Shown here: one piece after another, positions 1 through 8,145 of the stretch
Layout of the letters: each line of letters begins with the position of its first letter
Position numbering within the stretch: the first letter of the stretch is position 1
Assembly: GCF_024171995.1 (NCBI RefSeq)
Contig: NZ_JAMTCT010000015.1
Coordinates: 62,001 to 126,000, forward strand
DNA from: Promicromonospora umidemergens
Lineage (GTDB): Bacteria; Actinomycetota; Actinomycetes; Actinomycetales; Cellulomonadaceae
Reading direction: 5' to 3'
DNA length: 64,000 nt
Position numbers and translations under genes: made by a program
Notes under the pieces: generated by a model
The model's input: only the letters and a program-made list of their open reading frames with translations
Databases searched by the model: none
What the model was told of the DNA's origin: nothing

Positions 1-184
1 CCACGCCGAGCGGGCTCTCCGCGGAGCTGGCCTTGGCGTCGCGGAAACCGTCCATGACCGTACCGAACGCCGAACCGTTGAGGCCTGCGACGTGGGTCTC
101 CGGGTCCTCCCACACGCCGTCCCTGCTGATCGCCCAGTTGACCCTGGTCAGTTCCGCCAGTGCGCCGCGCTCGATCTCCCTCAT
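1..184 (-). CDS. Unrecognised protein, N-terminal 61 codons only
   Basis: The reading frame starts at an ATG that overlaps the TGA of the upstream gene by 4 bp (ATGA), so the two are translationally coupled. It runs open off the left edge of the window. The visible N-terminus is mostly charged helix (MREIERGALAELTRVNWAIS...) and ends in a Ser/Glu/Pro stretch. I do not recognise the family. In some two-gene modules a winged-helix protein is followed by an AAA ATPase, and a Walker A motif could lie just outside the window, but this is speculation. Confidence 0.6.
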   Translation of the reverse strand, partial: MREIERGALAELTRVNWAISRDGVWEDPETHVAGLNGSAFGTVMDGFRDAKASSAESPLGV

Positions 185-819
185 GGGCGCCCGATAGACA
201 TGAGGTGCACGTCCGTGCCTCCCATGCGCAGCGCGGCTGCCCTGTCTGCCTCGGTCAGCGTCTTCTGGTCGAACTCAGGATTGAGCCGCACTTCCCGTTC
301 CAGGACCAGACGCAGCAAGGTGGCGTCCAGGTCGGCACGCGGTATGTCGGCGACGGTGTGCCGCAGCCGCGCAAGGCCGACCCAGGAACCTGGCGTGGCA
401 GCCAGTGCGGCGTACGCGGCACGGATCCGACCTATGATGTCGACGGCGGGCACGGTCGGCTCGTCATCCAGGGCGAAGATGTCCGCGACACGCAGATCGG
501 ATCGCGCCATGAAGGCTGCGAACCGGCGGGTCAGCGCGTATTGCAGCCGCGTGGGTTTCGACGCACGCTCCGGAGCGGGGCTGCCCAGCTCTTCCCCACA
601 GCGCCGCCAACCCTCGTCCGTGAGCTCGTGCATCCACGCCCGGTACCGGCCCGTCTGCCACGCCCTGATGTAGCCCAGGTCGACCAAGCGCTCCCGCGCC
701 CTCTTCTCGATCGTGATACCCAGCTCATCTGCTAGCCCAGCGTTGGACACCTCCCGGGTCAGCGTCATCAGCGCGAGCAGCGCCGACCGTTCCGGCAGGT
801 TCAGCTGGGTGTCCGACAT
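181..819 (-). CDS. Putative winged-helix protein of unknown function
   Basis: 212 aa from the ATG that begins MSDTQLNLPERSALL. The frame is open 46 codons further upstream, but that extension (Arg/Pro-rich) looks non-coding. Residues about 8-75 have a winged-helix pattern: a helical segment around 'ALLALMTLTREVSNAGLADE', then a basic recognition segment and 'LTDEGWRR' as the wing. The rest is helical with no catalytic motif that I can see. It is coupled by an ATGA overlap to the partial gene that leaves the window, so the two probably act together. No function is assigned; a DNA-binding or adaptor role is inference from the N-terminal pattern. Confidence 0.6.
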   Translation of the reverse strand: MSDTQLNLPERSALLALMTLTREVSNAGLADELGITIEKRARERLVDLGYIRAWQTGRYRAWMHELTDEGWRRCGEELGSPAPERASKPTRLQYALTRRFAAFMARSDLRVADIFALDDEPTVPAVDIIGRIRAAYAALAATPGSWVGLARLRHTVADIPRADLDATLLRLVLEREVRLNPEFDQKTLTEADRAAALRMGGTDVHLMSIGRP

Positions 820-984
820 GGCGCAAACGTACCTGGATTCCGACTTGACGGGCAGTGTCGTCGCAGGCCACGGCGCAAAACTCACCCGCCTGGTGAGTCT
901 GGGGCCGGGTGTGGAGCTCCGCTTCACCAGATTGCCCTCTTCGAAGTGCCCCGACACTCCAGTGAGTGACCAGCTCAGCCCTAG

Positions 985-1242
985 TCACTGTGGCGTCCCG
1001 AGGCTCCCTGAAGGGAGCCACTCGACGTCCCAGCCATCCTCGGTCACGGCGAGCTCGAATTCGCTCATGCCCATGAACCACCAGTCACCGATCGTGGTCA
1101 GAGAGCCAGCCTGACCCTCGCAGATGATCGCGATGATCGCGCCGCTCTCGTCCGCTTCGGCAACGACGAACTTGCCCATGTACGGGCCAGCAGTGAAACG
1201 GGCGTCGCGTCGACTCGTCGAGCTCACCGTAGGGATCGACAT
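985..1242 (-). CDS. Small hypothetical protein (85 aa)
   Basis: The start is the ATG of MSIPTVSSTSRRDARF. The next ATG upstream would extend the protein into the 3' end of the preceding gene. The sequence is acidic and beta-rich, with aromatic clusters ('IGDWWFMGMSEFEL', 'WDVEWLPSG') and no signal peptide or membrane segment. It starts 4 bp after the stop of the 140-aa gene on the same strand, so the two are probably co-transcribed. The family is not recognised. Small acidic cytosolic proteins of this kind are common as immunity proteins beside toxin genes, but no toxin is visible here. Confidence 0.55.
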   Translation of the reverse strand: MSIPTVSSTSRRDARFTAGPYMGKFVVAEADESGAIIAIICEGQAGSLTTIGDWWFMGMSEFELAVTEDGWDVEWLPSGSLGTPQ

Positions 1243-1246
1243 GCGC

Positions 1247-1669
1247 CTACCGCTCCACGTTCTGCGCGGCGGCACCCTGACCGATCACACCGTCGCGAAA
1301 CGCCTGGAAGTCCGCCCACCCGTCTCTGCCGCCTTCCTCGATGAACTCGCCAGACGAGCAGTCGAGCGCACTGCACCCGAGGACGTGCGCGGTCTCGCGG
1401 ACCACCTGGACGACATCGTCGCCACCACCGCGCACGTGCAGCATGATCGACCGGACCGGGTCCTCGCTGCCGATGTTGAACTCGATCGACCAGCCCGACC
1501 GCTCGAGGTCGCCCCACGTCGGGTCACTCAGGTCCAGGTCCGCGAACGCAGCCTGCAACCGGCTGAGAACCTCGGCGACCGAACCGATTGGTAGTGGCTC
1601 GTAGTCGCGTGGGATCTCCTCGATCGTGGTCTCGGGCGGTGCGTTGAACAGGCTGATGTCCCAGCTCAT
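1247..1669 (-). CDS. Conserved 'MSWDISLF' family protein, immunity-like
   Basis: 140 aa. The start is chosen because an AGAAGGAG-like ribosome binding site lies just upstream. The protein opens with MSWDISLFNAPP and contains 'PTWGDLERSGWSIEFNIG', 'MLHVRGGGDDVV' and 'LDCSSGEFIEEG'. From memory this combination marks a widespread family of small cytosolic proteins scattered through bacterial genomes and often found near polymorphic toxin loci; the molecular function is unknown to me. It is the upstream member of a two-gene unit with the 85-aa protein. It has no signal peptide or transmembrane segment. Confidence 0.65.
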   Translation of the reverse strand: MSWDISLFNAPPETTIEEIPRDYEPLPIGSVAEVLSRLQAAFADLDLSDPTWGDLERSGWSIEFNIGSEDPVRSIMLHVRGGGDDVVQVVRETAHVLGCSALDCSSGEFIEEGGRDGWADFQAFRDGVIGQGAAAQNVER

Positions 1670-1839
1670 CGTGCGGCTCCTTCTCGACGTCTCGCAACGA
1701 CACGCACCGTAGCGGTACCCGCCGACATTCCCGCTGAAGTCGACGTCGGCAAGCATGAGGTTCGCCTCCACCGTGAACACGCTCTGTGGCGCGACGCGGA
1801 GGGTGTCGAGGCAGGTCTCGGAGTCGCTGCCGATGGTGA

Positions 1840-2601
1840 TCAGACGCAGTCCCAGGTGATGCGGCCTTCGAGTGTGTCGTGAGAGAGGAAGACGTAGGCG
1901 GTGCCGCCGCCGAAGTTCAGGGCGTACGGGTCATCGTCGGTTCCTTCGGCGCCGTCGAGCTGGAGGAAGAACCGCCACGACAGGCCGGGCGGGACCGAGG
2001 GGAGGTGCGGCTGCCAGAACACCGGTGTGCCGCCGACATAGCTGCGGGTCGTGTCGGCGCTGTCGTCGAGCTCTTCGTAGGGATCGGGGTACAGCCCGCG
2101 CCGTTCGGCGTCGCCCTCTGCGGCCTTCGCGTCGAGGAAGCCGTCCGTAGCCGGGTCCAGGGATGTGAGGTCGACGGACAGCTCGACCGGTACCTCGTCG
2201 TCCCAGGTGGTCCCTCGGGTCCACAGCGTGGGACCGGTGGCGGCATCGGCGGTGCGCACGACGTCGGGGACGCGGCCGCCGGGTTGGATGATGACGGCGT
2301 TCTCGCCCGCCTCGGGGTCCCCGGTCTCGCGCAGGCCGGGGTCCTCGGCCGTCATGAACAGGTACGCGATCCGGCCGTCACTCTGCGGGACAGGAAACTG
2401 CCCGATGAACATCATGAGGGCACCGTCGGTCCGCGACAGCGGCCACTGCGGCGCTTCGAGCCAGACCGGCTGCCCCCCAAGCTTCGCATCGGGCGTGGTG
2501 ATGGGTTCTGTGGCGGGACGGAAGGACATCCCCAGGCGCGGGGCAAGCCACGCATCGCACGCGCCGGCGACCGTACTGGTGAGCTGCTGCACGGACGCCA
2601 T
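1840..2601 (-). CDS. DUF1963 (YwqG-like) protein
   Basis: 253 aa with an ATG start. The DUF1963 signature is visible at residues about 40-75: 'KLGGQPVWLEAPQWPLS' followed by 'GALMMFIGQFPVP', the typical motif of a Gly/Pro turn, a Trp-Pro and then a quality-check-like strand. The C-terminal half repeats strand motifs ('LSWRFFLQLDGAE', 'NFGGGTAYVFLSHD'). Members are cytosolic, with no known enzyme activity. B. subtilis YwqG is encoded beside the YwqJ toxin, so the family is linked to toxin/immunity neighbourhoods. The gene stands alone here, with 170-215 bp of flanking DNA on each side. Confidence 0.8.
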   Translation of the reverse strand: MASVQQLTSTVAGACDAWLAPRLGMSFRPATEPITTPDAKLGGQPVWLEAPQWPLSRTDGALMMFIGQFPVPQSDGRIAYLFMTAEDPGLRETGDPEAGENAVIIQPGGRVPDVVRTADAATGPTLWTRGTTWDDEVPVELSVDLTSLDPATDGFLDAKAAEGDAERRGLYPDPYEELDDSADTTRSYVGGTPVFWQPHLPSVPPGLSWRFFLQLDGAEGTDDDPYALNFGGGTAYVFLSHDTLEGRITWDCV

Positions 2602-2814
2602 CCTGCCGCAGACGTGAATCCCGCCCGGCGCTCCGGGCGATGCTCAGGCGCGGCTCATAGGGTCCAGCCAAAGGGCGTGTGCGTCGTTCGCCGGTGAGGT
2701 CGAAATGGCGCCGGCCGGTGCAGGGTGGTCCAGATCGGGTGGTACTACAGTCCTGGTCGTGACGAAGGAGATCCGTGACATCAGGCCGCAGCTCGCCCTG
2801 GTGGGGGACGACCT

Positions 2815-3420
2815 ATGGGTGCGGGGATGAGCGCGCCAGGCCCGCAGGAGGGGGCAGCACTGCCGGTGTTCCGGTACCACCCAGACCCGATGGCGACCGG
2901 CGCCGTAGCGGCCGAACCGGTGGTTTGCCGGGTGTGCAGGCGGGAGCGGTCGCACCGGTACACCTTGCCCGTCTACTCCGAGCACGACGTGGACTCGGTG
3001 TGCCCGTGGTGCATCGCCGACGGATCTCTTGCGGCAAGGTTCGACGCGTTCCTCAACGACATTGCCGGTCACCTGCCGCAGGGTTTTGAGGATGACCCTG
3101 ACTGGGCCGACTGGTCCACTCCGCCGTACCTCCGGGTCCCGGAGGCAGTCCGCGACGAGGTGTGCCGCCGTACGCCGGGGTTCTCGTCATGGCAGGAGGT
3201 CGACTGGTTGGTCTGCTGCAACGACGCGATGCAGTACCTCGGCCTGGCCGACAGCTGCGCGATCGAGCACGAACCCGGGTTGCGGCGTGCTCTGGAAGAG
3301 GTCGGCGTACCTGGCGAATTCATCGCTGAGCTGCGCGCCGACACCAACGCCTCGATCCTGTGCCACTGGTTCCGTTGCCTGCACTGCACCACGAGCCGGG
3401 GTTTCGTCGACAGCGACTGA
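2815..3420 (+). CDS. UPF0167 / CbrC family protein
   Basis: 201 aa. The ATG at 2815 has a GGGGGA site 6 bp upstream; a second in-frame ATG at 2827 is possible. The UPF0167 pattern is clear: an N-terminal 'LPVFRYHPDP' followed by two metal-binding cysteine pairs ('CRVCRRER' and 'CPWCIADG'), then 'TPPYLRVPE' and 'WLVCCNDAMQYLG'. E. coli CbrC belongs to this family and is linked to colicin E2 tolerance; the biochemical role is unknown. It is the only plus-strand gene in the first 10 kb and sits among other immunity-like genes. Confidence 0.8.
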   Translation: MGAGMSAPGPQEGAALPVFRYHPDPMATGAVAAEPVVCRVCRRERSHRYTLPVYSEHDVDSVCPWCIADGSLAARFDAFLNDIAGHLPQGFEDDPDWADWSTPPYLRVPEAVRDEVCRRTPGFSSWQEVDWLVCCNDAMQYLGLADSCAIEHEPGLRRALEEVGVPGEFIAELRADTNASILCHWFRCLHCTTSRGFVDSD

Positions 3421-3476
3421 CCTCTGCCGGAGGTCGTGCACTTCCTACCGCTCGATCCGTTTGCCCGTGCTCCGGC

Positions 3477-5576
3477 TCATGTCAGCAGCGTGGTGATCGC
3501 ATCGAGGAGTCTCCGACGCAGGTTGTCGTCGTCCCAGACGAGGCTGTCCCAGATGCCGGAGGTGACGATGCGAGCGTCCTGCTCCGCAAGCGCGCGCAGT
3601 CCGGGAACGACATCGGCGTCGCCCATATCGGTGAGCAGGTCTGTGCCATCGATGCTGCCCCACGGACCCGCGATCTCCTCAAGAAGCAGCGGAATGAGAC
3701 CGGCTGTAGCAGTGCCGGCACGCCAGAGCGCGCGGGCCGCTGGAACCCGTGCAGGGCCGCGGAACGACTCAGTGCGTTCTGCGAGGCCTCGCAATGCTGG
3801 GACAAACCGTCCGAGGAGTTCAGGCGGCAGCTCTGCGGACAGCTCGGCCGCTCGGGCTGCGGGCCTCTCACCGGCTCGCAGCACCGCGTCCAGGGTCGGG
3901 GCTACGGCGTCGATGTCCCCGACGGCGCGCCAGACGATGCGGGCAGCGGCGACTTGGAGTTCCCGGTCGGGGTAGGTCTCGGCAGCGCGTCCGGTCAGGT
4001 GTGCTCGCAGGCGCGGAACCAGGGACGTCGCGTCGGGTCCAGCCTCTGCGACCAGGTTCAGGTCCCAGTCGGTGAGCCGATGACCGTTGTCCAGGAGCCC
4101 TGCGGCCACCGCTATCAGCGGCGCAGGCTCCTCACACAGTTGATGCAGGGCGTGGGCAGCCCGTAGCGCGGGAAGCCCGTCGCCGTCGGCCGCCGCGCGG
4201 AGCGCAGCCTCGGCGCCACGGGCCGCCGGGCCGATCGCGGCCAGCGCCATGGGAACGGCGTACGGAGCCACGGGGAGTGCGTCGACAAGGACGCCGAGGG
4301 CGGGTGCCGCGGCCGGCCCCCAGCCCCTGAGGACTGCGATGAGCGGAGCAGGGCCTCTCGACGATCCTGCGGAAGTCGCCCACTCGACGCGCTCGCTCGC
4401 CGAGGCATCAAGCACGATCGCCAGTCGGCCACGGATGGCGGCCAGGAGGTCGGGGGCGAAGGACGGGACGTTGTCGCCGAGCAGCCGCAGCGCGTCTGGC
4501 GACCGGCCGCGTTCCCATGCAGCAGTCAGTGCTGGAATGACGCGGTCGTCCCGGAGTCGGGTCAGAACGGCGATCGCCATGTTCGCGGGACCGCGGTGGT
4601 CGGTGACGTCGCCGAGCGCGAGGTGCGCCAGTTCCGGCGCCAGGCTGGACACCGCATGGCCGGCGTCGCCAGCTGCCGCGACGGCAGCCGCTACGACGTC
4701 GGCGTCGTCGTCAGCCAGAAGTTCGCGGAGCTGCCCAACGGACTCCCGCGCGGCGGACCGGCTCGCACGCGAGCGGAGGGCGAGGTTCTCCGCCTGACGG
4801 ACACGACTCTGCGCAGAGCCAGTCCCCATCATCGTGACAACAGTCCGCGCAGCAACGGAGTCAAGACGTTCGATCACACCGTCGACCCGCGTGAAGGACT
4901 CCGTCCAGGCGCCGTTCCACTCCGCTTCCCGCTCGATCGCGGCCGCGAGGTGTTCCAGCGCCTCGTCAGGCACCGCGCGCCTGGCGTCGAGGAGCGCATG
5001 GGCCGCAGCGAGCGGAACGGGGAACGGATCGCGCAACGCGGCCTCGGCCACCGGGATGCCGACAGCAGGATCGACAGCACACAGACCCAGCACGATGCCT
5101 GCCTGAACCTGCGGATCGTCCTCAACCTCCCGCCGTGCGGCCAGAGCAGACGCAGCCTTATCCCCGGCGCCCGAGTAGGCAACTGCGTAGGTAGCGGCCT
5201 CACGGACCGCCTCTTCGGGGTCCTCCAGCAGCGGTAGGAGCGAGTCCGAGTGGTCTCGCAATGCCTCACGAACCGCGGGTAGGGCGCTGCCGTCGCTCAT
5301 GTTCGGATCTCCGAACCCGCCCAACGCGAAGCACAGGGCATCCCGGTGGTGAACAGCGCGACCGGCGGCCAGGCCCACGATGAACGGCACCGCGACCGCA
5401 GTCACGGGATAGACCGTCCCCTGGTGCCAGATCGAGGAAAAGAACTCATCGAGCGCCTCACCCGCAACCCCCTCGTCCGGCGACGCGAGCCCTCGCAGAA
5501 TCTCGGCCGCATCGCCCGCGGGCCCATAGGCCCCGCCCAAGCGGTCCCAGTCGATCGTGTCCAGGTCATCGAGCAC
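3477..5576 (-). CDS. Large HEAT-repeat protein
   Basis: 699 aa with a GTG start. The protein is almost entirely tandem helical hairpins of the HEAT/Armadillo type, rich in Ala/Leu with repeated patterns such as 'LVPRLRAHL', 'VVPGLRALAEQDARIV', 'VIPALTAAWERG' and 'DDADVVAAAVAAAGDAG'. There is no enzymatic motif, signal peptide or membrane helix. Such scaffolds bind proteins or nucleic acids, and HEAT proteins of similar size occur as immunity or adaptor proteins in toxin loci. The start lies 9 bp after the stop of the upstream HD-domain gene, so they form a unit. The exact binding partner cannot be read from the sequence. Confidence 0.75.
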   Translation of the reverse strand: MLDDLDTIDWDRLGGAYGPAGDAAEILRGLASPDEGVAGEALDEFFSSIWHQGTVYPVTAVAVPFIVGLAAGRAVHHRDALCFALGGFGDPNMSDGSALPAVREALRDHSDSLLPLLEDPEEAVREAATYAVAYSGAGDKAASALAARREVEDDPQVQAGIVLGLCAVDPAVGIPVAEAALRDPFPVPLAAAHALLDARRAVPDEALEHLAAAIEREAEWNGAWTESFTRVDGVIERLDSVAARTVVTMMGTGSAQSRVRQAENLALRSRASRSAARESVGQLRELLADDDADVVAAAVAAAGDAGHAVSSLAPELAHLALGDVTDHRGPANMAIAVLTRLRDDRVIPALTAAWERGRSPDALRLLGDNVPSFAPDLLAAIRGRLAIVLDASASERVEWATSAGSSRGPAPLIAVLRGWGPAAAPALGVLVDALPVAPYAVPMALAAIGPAARGAEAALRAAADGDGLPALRAAHALHQLCEEPAPLIAVAAGLLDNGHRLTDWDLNLVAEAGPDATSLVPRLRAHLTGRAAETYPDRELQVAAARIVWRAVGDIDAVAPTLDAVLRAGERPAARAAELSAELPPELLGRFVPALRGLAERTESFRGPARVPAARALWRAGTATAGLIPLLLEEIAGPWGSIDGTDLLTDMGDADVVPGLRALAEQDARIVTSGIWDSLVWDDDNLRRRLLDAITTLLT

Positions 5577-5585
5577 CGCGCGAGC

Positions 5586-6437
5586 CTATCCGCTGACCGG
5601 CCGACCGAAACCGACATCCGTGCCTTGGCGCGGAGCGAGCGGCCCGTTAGGGCCAAGATCGACGGGTGCCGCGGCGTGGAACGCCAGCCGCTGGTCAGCA
5701 CCGGCTGCCAGGTCCTCACAGAGCTTGCCGATCGTCAGGAACACCTCCCGCCGGTCCTTCCTGGTGCGGTCAGCGATCATGTCGGCGATGTTCTCCTCCA
5801 GGTCTCTGACGCGCTCGCCCGTCCACACCTTGCCGGCGAGAGTGACCAGCAGGTCCTCCAGCCGGCGGTCGGGCACATCCCAAGTTCCATGGGTCACGGC
5901 GAATCGCGCCAAGTGCTCGTCGTGGCCCATCCTGAGCAGGATCTGCTGGCCGGCTTCCTCGTGCTCCCGGCCCGGGCCGGTTAATTCAGCACGGTGGACG
6001 ATCTTGCCGATGTCATGCGTCACAGCGCCGAACTCGACCGCTCGACGGTCGATCTTCAGTTCCGGGAAGGTCTCAGCGACCCCGTCGAGAAGGTTAACGG
6101 CGACGTCGTGGACGAGCCGCAGGTAGACCGCGAGACGTATCGGGGTCTCGTGCCCCGACAGTACCCCTGCGAGCCATTCCGGCAACGGCAGGATCCCGGT
6201 CATGCCATAGGAGCCCATCAGTAATTCCGGACGGGGCGCAGCGGAGTATTCGTCGAGCCCTGCGTCCCACCGACGCCATGCTTCGCGCCATCCGACGAAC
6301 GGTCCGCGATTGCCCCACGCCTCGTCGTTGCTTCCCGGAGAGTCGTCCAGGTCAGCGGTCACGAGACGGCGGAGGAACTCCACCATCCCGATGTCGAACC
6401 CCACCAGACTTGGAGTCTGGTGACGGCGCCAGACCAC
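5586..6437 (-). CDS. SUKH-like tail joined to an HD-domain protein, 5' end cut by the IS element
   Basis: Using the first available start (GTG), 283 aa. Residues about 1-45 ('PSLVGFDIGMVEFLRRL', 'NRGPFVGWREAWRRWDAGLD') look like the C-terminal part of a SMI1/KNR4 (SUKH) immunity protein. The open frame upstream of this start adds 'DPDTWPVV', also SUKH-like, and is then cut at 6471 by the IS. From about residue 60 an HD phosphohydrolase domain begins, with 'RLVHDVAVN' and the metal motif 'GAVTHDIGKIVHR', then an HE and 'FAVTHGTWDV'. An internal ATG ('MGSYGMTG') could start an independent HD protein. The SUKH assignment is from pattern memory; the HD motif is clear. Confidence 0.6.
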   Translation of the reverse strand: MVWRRHQTPSLVGFDIGMVEFLRRLVTADLDDSPGSNDEAWGNRGPFVGWREAWRRWDAGLDEYSAAPRPELLMGSYGMTGILPLPEWLAGVLSGHETPIRLAVYLRLVHDVAVNLLDGVAETFPELKIDRRAVEFGAVTHDIGKIVHRAELTGPGREHEEAGQQILLRMGHDEHLARFAVTHGTWDVPDRRLEDLLVTLAGKVWTGERVRDLEENIADMIADRTRKDRREVFLTIGKLCEDLAAGADQRLAFHAAAPVDLGPNGPLAPRQGTDVGFGRPVSG

Positions 6438-6471
6438 GACTGGCCACGTGTCCGGGTCTTCGCCTGGGGCC

Positions 6472-6495
6472 TGCCCCAGGAACGGTTGACATGTC
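6472..6495 (+). repeat. IS left terminal inverted repeat
   Basis: The sequence opens with TGCCCCAGG, then three bases, then GGTTGACAT. It matches the right end in inverted orientation at 20 of 24 positions. Confidence 0.85.
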
Positions 6496-6507
6496 TTCTT
6501 TGATGAG

Positions 6508-7401
6508 TCAGGCCGCGAGGGCCAGGGTCCGGTCAGCGTAGACGGTCTCGAACTCGATTGGTGTCATGCGGCCCAGGCGGCGTTGTCGGCGGCGTCGGTG
6601 GTAGGTCCTCTCGATCCAGGTCACGATCGCCAACCGGAGCTGCTCGCGGGTGGTCCAGGGGCGCCGGTTCAGGACGTTCTTCTGCAGCAGGGAGAAGAAC
6701 GACTCCATCGCGGCGTTGTCCACGCAGGCTCCGACCCGGCCCATCGACCCGGTGATCTGCTGGGACTTCAGGGCGCGGCGCAGCTTCTTGGACCGAAACT
6801 GCGACCCGCGGTCCGAGTGCAGCACCGTGCCGAGCGCGTCTGGGGTCGTGGGGATGACGTCACGCCTGCTCACGGCATGGTCCAGCGCGTCCACGGCCAG
6901 GCGGGCCTTCATCCGCGAGTCGATGGAGTAGCCCACGATCCGCCCCGAGTACACGTCCTTGATCGCGCACAGGTAGAGCTTGCCCTCGCTCGTGGGGTGC
7001 TCGGTGATATCCGTGAGCCACAACCGGTTGGGTGCACTTGCGGTGAAGTCGCGCTGGACGAGGTCGTCGTGCACGGGCGGGCCGGCCTTACGCCCGGTGC
7101 CCTTCTTACGGTGGATCACCGAGACGATCCCGACCTGCCGGCACAACGCATGCATGGTGTTCTCGCTCACGACGTGTCCGGCGTCTTTCAGGTCGTCAGC
7201 GATGAGGCGGTAGCCGAACTCCGGGTCATCGGTGTGGATGTCGAGGGCGGCGTTGATCAGGTGGGCCTGACGCCACTGGGCGTCGGTGACCGGCCGGGCC
7301 AGCCACTTGTAGTACCCCTGCCGGGAGAAGCCCAGAACCCGGCAGGTCACCGCGACGGGCAGACCGTCAGCGGCAAGCTCTTGGACCAGCGGGTAGGTCA
7401 T
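6508..7401 (-). CDS. IS3-family transposase OrfB (DDE integrase)
   Basis: 297 aa. It has the rve integrase core: an HTH_21-like N-terminus ('RLIADDLKDAGHVVSENTMHALCR'), the first Asp in 'RLWLTDITEHPT', the second in 'VLHSDRGSQFRS' and the Glu in 'ACVDNAAMESFFSLLQ', completing DDE. The C-terminus 'RRRRQRRLGRMTPIEFE' is typical of the family. The ATG overlaps the stop of OrfA by 4 bp (CCCCAAAATGA). It may therefore be made by reinitiation or by -1 slippage on this short run as an OrfAB fusion. The length is normal and no frameshift is seen. Confidence 0.92.
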   Translation of the reverse strand: MTYPLVQELAADGLPVAVTCRVLGFSRQGYYKWLARPVTDAQWRQAHLINAALDIHTDDPEFGYRLIADDLKDAGHVVSENTMHALCRQVGIVSVIHRKKGTGRKAGPPVHDDLVQRDFTASAPNRLWLTDITEHPTSEGKLYLCAIKDVYSGRIVGYSIDSRMKARLAVDALDHAVSRRDVIPTTPDALGTVLHSDRGSQFRSKKLRRALKSQQITGSMGRVGACVDNAAMESFFSLLQKNVLNRRPWTTREQLRLAIVTWIERTYHRRRRQRRLGRMTPIEFETVYADRTLALAA

Positions 7402-7682
7402 TTTGGGGAGATCTCCTTGGCGAAGTACGCCGCCGCGCGACGCAAGATCTCTACTTCCTGCTCCAGGACACGGTTGCCCTTCTTCAGCTCACGCTGCTCT
7501 GCAGACTCGGCCTGCGTGGCACCGGGACGGTTCCCGTCCTCGACGTCTGCGGACTTGAGCCAGCGGCGCAAGCACGACTCGGTGATCCCGAAGTCCTTGG
7601 CGACCTGCGCGATCGGCGTCTGTCCCTGACGGGCGACCGCGATCACGTCACGACGAAACCCGGGTGGGTAAGCCTTAGGCAC
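7398..7682 (-). CDS. IS3-family transposase OrfA
   Basis: 94 aa with a helix-turn-helix of the HTH_Tnp_1 type ('AQVAKDFGITESCLRRWLK') followed by a leucine-zipper-like segment ('RELKKGNRVLEQEVEILRRA'), the standard OrfA layout. It binds the terminal repeats and dimerises with OrfB. The end overlaps OrfB by 4 bp. Confidence 0.9.
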   Translation of the reverse strand: MPKAYPPGFRRDVIAVARQGQTPIAQVAKDFGITESCLRRWLKSADVEDGNRPGATQAESAEQRELKKGNRVLEQEVEILRRAAAYFAKEISPK

Positions 7683-7722
7683 AACAACATCCTTCCAGCA
7701 CCGACCACAGGCCGGTACGGAT

Positions 7723-7746
7723 CAGATGTCAACCATCCCTGGGGCA
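7723..7746 (-). repeat. IS right terminal inverted repeat
   Basis: Read on the minus strand it gives TGCCCCAGG, three bases, then GGTTGACAT, the partner of the left repeat. Confidence 0.85.
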
Positions 7747-7762
7747 ATCCCGACCAGCATCT

Positions 7763-8137
7763 TCAGACCGCAGACTCGATCCAGCGCAGAATCTGAGCGT
7801 TCGTCTGCGGTGCGTTCTTGTGCAGCTGCACGTTGTGACCGCTGTCGGGCACGACGATTGACGTGAGGCCGGCCTGGTCCGAGTAGTACGGCCCTTCGTC
7901 GGCCAGCATCGTCTGCGGGGTGCACGTGTCGACGGTGCAGTACTGGTCCTTGTCCCCTGTGACCAGGAGGGTGGGCACGTTGATCGCCCGTGAGGGAGAG
8001 CGCGCCGTGGGAAGGTTCGCGCCGCCTGCGTCGTCGTCGGACGATTCCTCCTGGCGAACCACGTGGCTCATGCTGTCTCGCGAAGACTTGGAGGAGTCGT
8101 TCGTGGCGCCCGCCCAGGTGCCCTGCGCGGACGCCAC
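7763..8137 (-). pseudogene. C-terminal remnant of an alpha/beta hydrolase
   Basis: About 124 codons remain. The visible part matches the last third of an alpha/beta hydrolase: the strand 'INVPTLLVTGDKDQYC', then 'TSIVVPDSGHNVQLHKNAP' with the catalytic His in 'SGHN', and the closing helix 'ILRWIESAV'. The nucleophile elbow and oxyanion region are absent, because the frame runs straight into the 3' end of the SDR gene 8 bp upstream. It stops 16 bp from the IS right end. A GTG at 8137 could start translation, but the product would lack the Ser nucleophile. I read this as a gene fragment left by rearrangement. Confidence 0.65.
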
Positions 8138-8145
8138 GAGGTCGC

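Larger units (their letters stand above)
6472..7746 (-). mobile_element. IS3-family insertion sequence, complete, 1275 bp
   Basis: The element begins with TG and ends with CA, as is usual for IS3. It carries imperfect 24-bp terminal inverted repeats (20 of 24 identical) around two overlapping transposase frames. Both frames are intact, so the element could be active. I see no 3-4 bp target duplication: the bases flanking the left end are GCC and those at the right end are ATC. On both sides the neighbouring genes are truncated. This suggests that the element mediated a deletion, or that recombination joined two copies. Confidence 0.9.
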
